Shown: piece after piece, positions 5,852 through 7,590 of the stretch | Layout of the letters: every line of letters begins with the position of its first letter | Numbering within the stretch: position 1 is the stretch's first letter | Assembly: GCA_015487985.1 (NCBI GenBank) | Contig: WFOP01000164.1 | Location: 1-7,590 of the forward strand | Reading direction: 5' to 3' | From: Hyphomicrobiales bacterium | GTDB lineage: Bacteria; Pseudomonadota; Alphaproteobacteria; Rhizobiales; Devosiaceae | DNA: 7,590 nt | Notes under the pieces: generated by a model | Databases searched by the model: none | What the model saw: only the letters and a program-made list of their open reading frames with translations | What the model was told of the DNA's origin: nothing | Made by a program: the position numbers and the translations under genes

Positions 5852-6694
5852 ATGGAAATCTTTGGTTTAGACGTTGGCGCATTCCGGTTTGGATCGTTCG
5901 TTTCAATTTTTGTCATAATGGCCATTATTGAAACCCTTATCCCGCGCAGGGAGCGCCGCTTTACGCGCTCAAAGCGCTGGACGGTCAACCTTGGCATCAT
6001 GGTGAGTGACTTTTTGGCGGTGAGTGCCGTTACCATCGTGGTGCCGGTGGCGGCCATTTCCATGGCGCTTTTGGCTGAGGCCAACGGTTGGGGGATATTA
6101 TATCTGGTATCCCTGCCGGTCTGGCTGGAGTGGCTCATTGCCATCGTGGTGCTTGACTGGGTGATCTGGGCACAGCATCTGGCGACCCACAAAATCCCAA
6201 TTCTGTGGCGTATTCACCGGGTTCACCATAGCGATGTGGAAATGGATGCCTCAACCGCTGTTCGTTTTCATCCGGTAGAAATCGTGTTTTCACTGTTCGT
6301 CAAAGCCATAGCGATTGTCATACTGGGACCGGCAGCACTGGCGGTGGTCGTATTTGAAGCGCTGGTCAATGGTTCGGCTCTGTTCAACCATGCCAATTTC
6401 AAATTGCCACTGGGGGTTGATAAAATTGTACGGCGGGTTTTCGTCACACCGGATATGCACCGGGTTCATCATTCTGTTCATCATGAAGAAACCGACAGCA
6501 ATTATGGATTTTTTCTCAGCATCTGGGATCAGCTGTTTGGCACCTATGTTGCCCAGCCCAAAGACGGGCACGATAAAATGGTGGTGGGGCTGAACGAATG
6601 GCAGGATGACGCCCCGGCGCGTTTGTCCTGGGCAATGATGTTGCCGTTTACAAATCCGCCCCGCAGCAAAAAGAACGTTAAAAATTCCAAATGA
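5852..6694 (+). CDS. Fatty acid hydroxylase / sterol desaturase family membrane protein
   Basis: A 280-residue inner-membrane protein of the fatty acid hydroxylase superfamily, whose members use a histidine-bound di-iron centre and oxygen to hydroxylate or desaturate lipids. The histidine clusters are complete: HLATH (109-113), HRVHH (122-126), His140 in RFHP, His180 in FNHANF, and HRVHHSVHH (203-211) followed by the usual TDSNYGFFLSIWDQLFGTY. Hydrophobic spans lie near 13-30, 50-75, 82-107 and 145-172, putting the histidines on the cytoplasmic side as in the family. The positively charged tail (RSKKNVKNSK) is probably cytoplasmic too. The substrate cannot be read from the sequence. Candidates include membrane lipids such as ornithine lipids (rhizobial OlsE is in this superfamily) or carotenoids; a sterol substrate is unlikely in this kind of bacterium. 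ATG at 5852-5854 has only a weak AGAAG (5841-5845) before it. It converges on the next gene. Confidence 0.9.
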   Translation: MEIFGLDVGAFRFGSFVSIFVIMAIIETLIPRRERRFTRSKRWTVNLGIMVSDFLAVSAVTIVVPVAAISMALLAEANGWGILYLVSLPVWLEWLIAIVVLDWVIWAQHLATHKIPILWRIHRVHHSDVEMDASTAVRFHPVEIVFSLFVKAIAIVILGPAALAVVVFEALVNGSALFNHANFKLPLGVDKIVRRVFVTPDMHRVHHSVHHEETDSNYGFFLSIWDQLFGTYVAQPKDGHDKMVVGLNEWQDDAPARLSWAMMLPFTNPPRSKKNVKNSK

Positions 6695-6722
6695 CGTTTA
6701 GGCAGCCCCGCCTCAGCCCGCC

Positions 6723-7571
6723 TTAATAAAACCCAATCGGAAACCATTTCAGATAAAGCGTATCCAATACGCCGGTGCGTTGAAGGCGCAAAAGTGCAAT
6801 GTTGAAAGCGCGCCGGACAGGATCATGCCCGGCGGGGAAAGCAGCGGCCAATCCCGGCCCAAACAATTCCGTGTGGAAATAGGCCTCTCCGACAAAAGAA
6901 CAGCAATCCGAATTGTCGTTCAACCAGAAAGAGCTGCGCAAGGCATCCCCAAAATAGGCATAGGCCTCCCCGCTCTGCACCGCCTCCAACGCCTCAAATT
7001 CGGTTGAAAACTCAAGGCGTGAGGCCGCCGGGAAATAGCGTTCCATGAATTTTTGATGGTTTGATCCGGCGCGTACCGCAACTGATTTGTCAGCCTTGTC
7101 ACCAGATGGTGCATCCGCGCCTTGCCACAAGGCAGGCATAAAGCCCGCCGCATTCGTTTTTTGGGTGACGAAGCGCGCGGGAAACTGCAAATAAATGTGA
7201 GAAAAATCAAACCGCTGCCCGTTCTCAATATTGATTGCCAGACCCGCCAGAAGAACATCACCCTGATTGTCACCAAGCGCATCTGCTGCCTGCTCCCAGG
7301 GCCATGACTGCATGGTGCAGGCAATTTCCAGAATGGCACAAACCTCCCGCGCCAAATCAATATTATATCCCACCAGTTCCCCCTCCGCATCGCGATAATT
7401 AAAGGGGGGATAATCCGGGGTGGTCAAAAACCGGATCGAGGGCACTGAAGAAAGGTCCAGTGCCAGCTCGCGGGCATTGGGATCAAAATGATTTGGCATT
7501 GTCTGAGCCGGTGCCGCAAGGGGGAATGCAGCGACAAAAACAAAAAGCAATAATTGTATAACCGATTTCAT
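6723..7571 (-). CDS. Periplasmic family 3 solute-binding protein
   Basis: A secreted protein of 282 residues. The first 22 form a Sec signal peptide (lysine at 2, hydrophobic core LLLFVFVAAFPLAA, likely cut after APA). The mature part is a bacterial family 3 solute-binding domain. It opens with SIRFLTTPDYPPFNYRDAEGELVGYNIDLAREVCAIL (45-81), the usual first lobe of amino-acid-binding proteins. LAGLAINIENGQRFDFSHIYLQFPARFV (108-135) and VAVRAGSNHQKFMERYFP (164-181) follow at the hinge and second lobe, and LDTLYLKWFP closes it. There are four cysteines in the mature protein (78, 85, 223, 224), which might form disulphides. The ligand is probably a polar amino acid or related small molecule, by family only. 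No permease or ATPase gene adjoins it on the side that is visible. ATG at 7569-7571; the upstream promoter is outside the window. Confidence 0.9.
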   Translation of the reverse strand: MKSVIQLLLFVFVAAFPLAAPAQTMPNHFDPNARELALDLSSVPSIRFLTTPDYPPFNYRDAEGELVGYNIDLAREVCAILEIACTMQSWPWEQAADALGDNQGDVLLAGLAINIENGQRFDFSHIYLQFPARFVTQKTNAAGFMPALWQGADAPSGDKADKSVAVRAGSNHQKFMERYFPAASRLEFSTEFEALEAVQSGEAYAYFGDALRSSFWLNDNSDCCSFVGEAYFHTELFGPGLAAAFPAGHDPVRRAFNIALLRLQRTGVLDTLYLKWFPIGFY

Positions 7572-7590
7572 ATTTGCTCTTTTATTAGCC

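Noticed and set aside
5740..6192. 150-codon open frame on the minus strand
   Set aside because: It overlaps the start of the hydroxylase gene, which has clear family motifs. The product is rich in Met, Thr and Ser in the manner of antisense frames.
6695..6722. Possible terminator between the convergent hydroxylase and solute-binding genes
   Set aside because: Only a four-base AGGC/GCCT stem can be drawn and no T-run follows on either strand.
6920..7390. 156-codon open frame on the minus strand
   Set aside because: It is out of frame within the solute-binding protein gene, with Trp- and Arg-rich nonsense composition.

Overview
The window reads as a chromosomal housekeeping segment of an alphaproteobacterium, most likely of the order Hyphomicrobiales (Rhizobiales). 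The grounds are: class I lysyl-tRNA synthetase as the LysRS gene, a DUF952-pyrD pair, a free-standing S24-type repressor gene, a DUF2189 membrane protein behind an FNR/FixK-type site, and a small palindromic intergenic element of a kind typical of rhizobial genomes. Genus cannot be told from the sequence. Base composition looks moderate and even, and I see no transposase, integrase, tRNA, rRNA or CRISPR array.

Layout from left to right. At 1-51 there may be the last codons of a plus-strand gene that runs in from outside. At 76-1559 on the minus strand is a two-gene operon, DUF952 then pyrD (quinone-dependent dihydroorotate dehydrogenase), joined by an ATGA stop/start overlap. Diverging from it on the plus strand is a 231-residue HTH plus S24 peptidase regulator (1715-2410), with an imperfect palindrome just upstream that may be its own operator. 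Next, still on the plus strand, is a DUF2189 multi-pass membrane protein (2545-3366). It is preceded by a perfect TTGA-N6-TCAA site at 2462-2475 and followed by a strong intrinsic terminator at 3390-3413.

Between that terminator and the end of lysS lies a 130-base element (3420-3549) with perfect 11-base terminal inverted repeats and two internal foldbacks. Its right end supplies the lysS stop codon. Class I lysS runs on the minus strand (3546-5162, GTG start). Diverging from it are a TerB-like protein (5309-5713) and then a histidine-rich fatty acid hydroxylase/sterol desaturase family membrane protein (5852-6694), both on the plus strand. The last gene, on the minus strand and convergent with the hydroxylase, encodes a secreted family 3 solute-binding protein (6723-7571) with no permease or ATPase gene in view.

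The genes do not form one pathway: pyrimidine synthesis, lysyl-tRNA charging, regulation, membrane lipid modification and solute binding lie side by side. I found no convincing new multi-gene system. The most interesting signals are non-coding: the inverted-repeat element fused to the end of lysS, the redox-type site before DUF2189, and the palindrome before the S24 regulator. Three likely start codons (DUF952, DUF2189, lysS) lie well inside the longest open frames.
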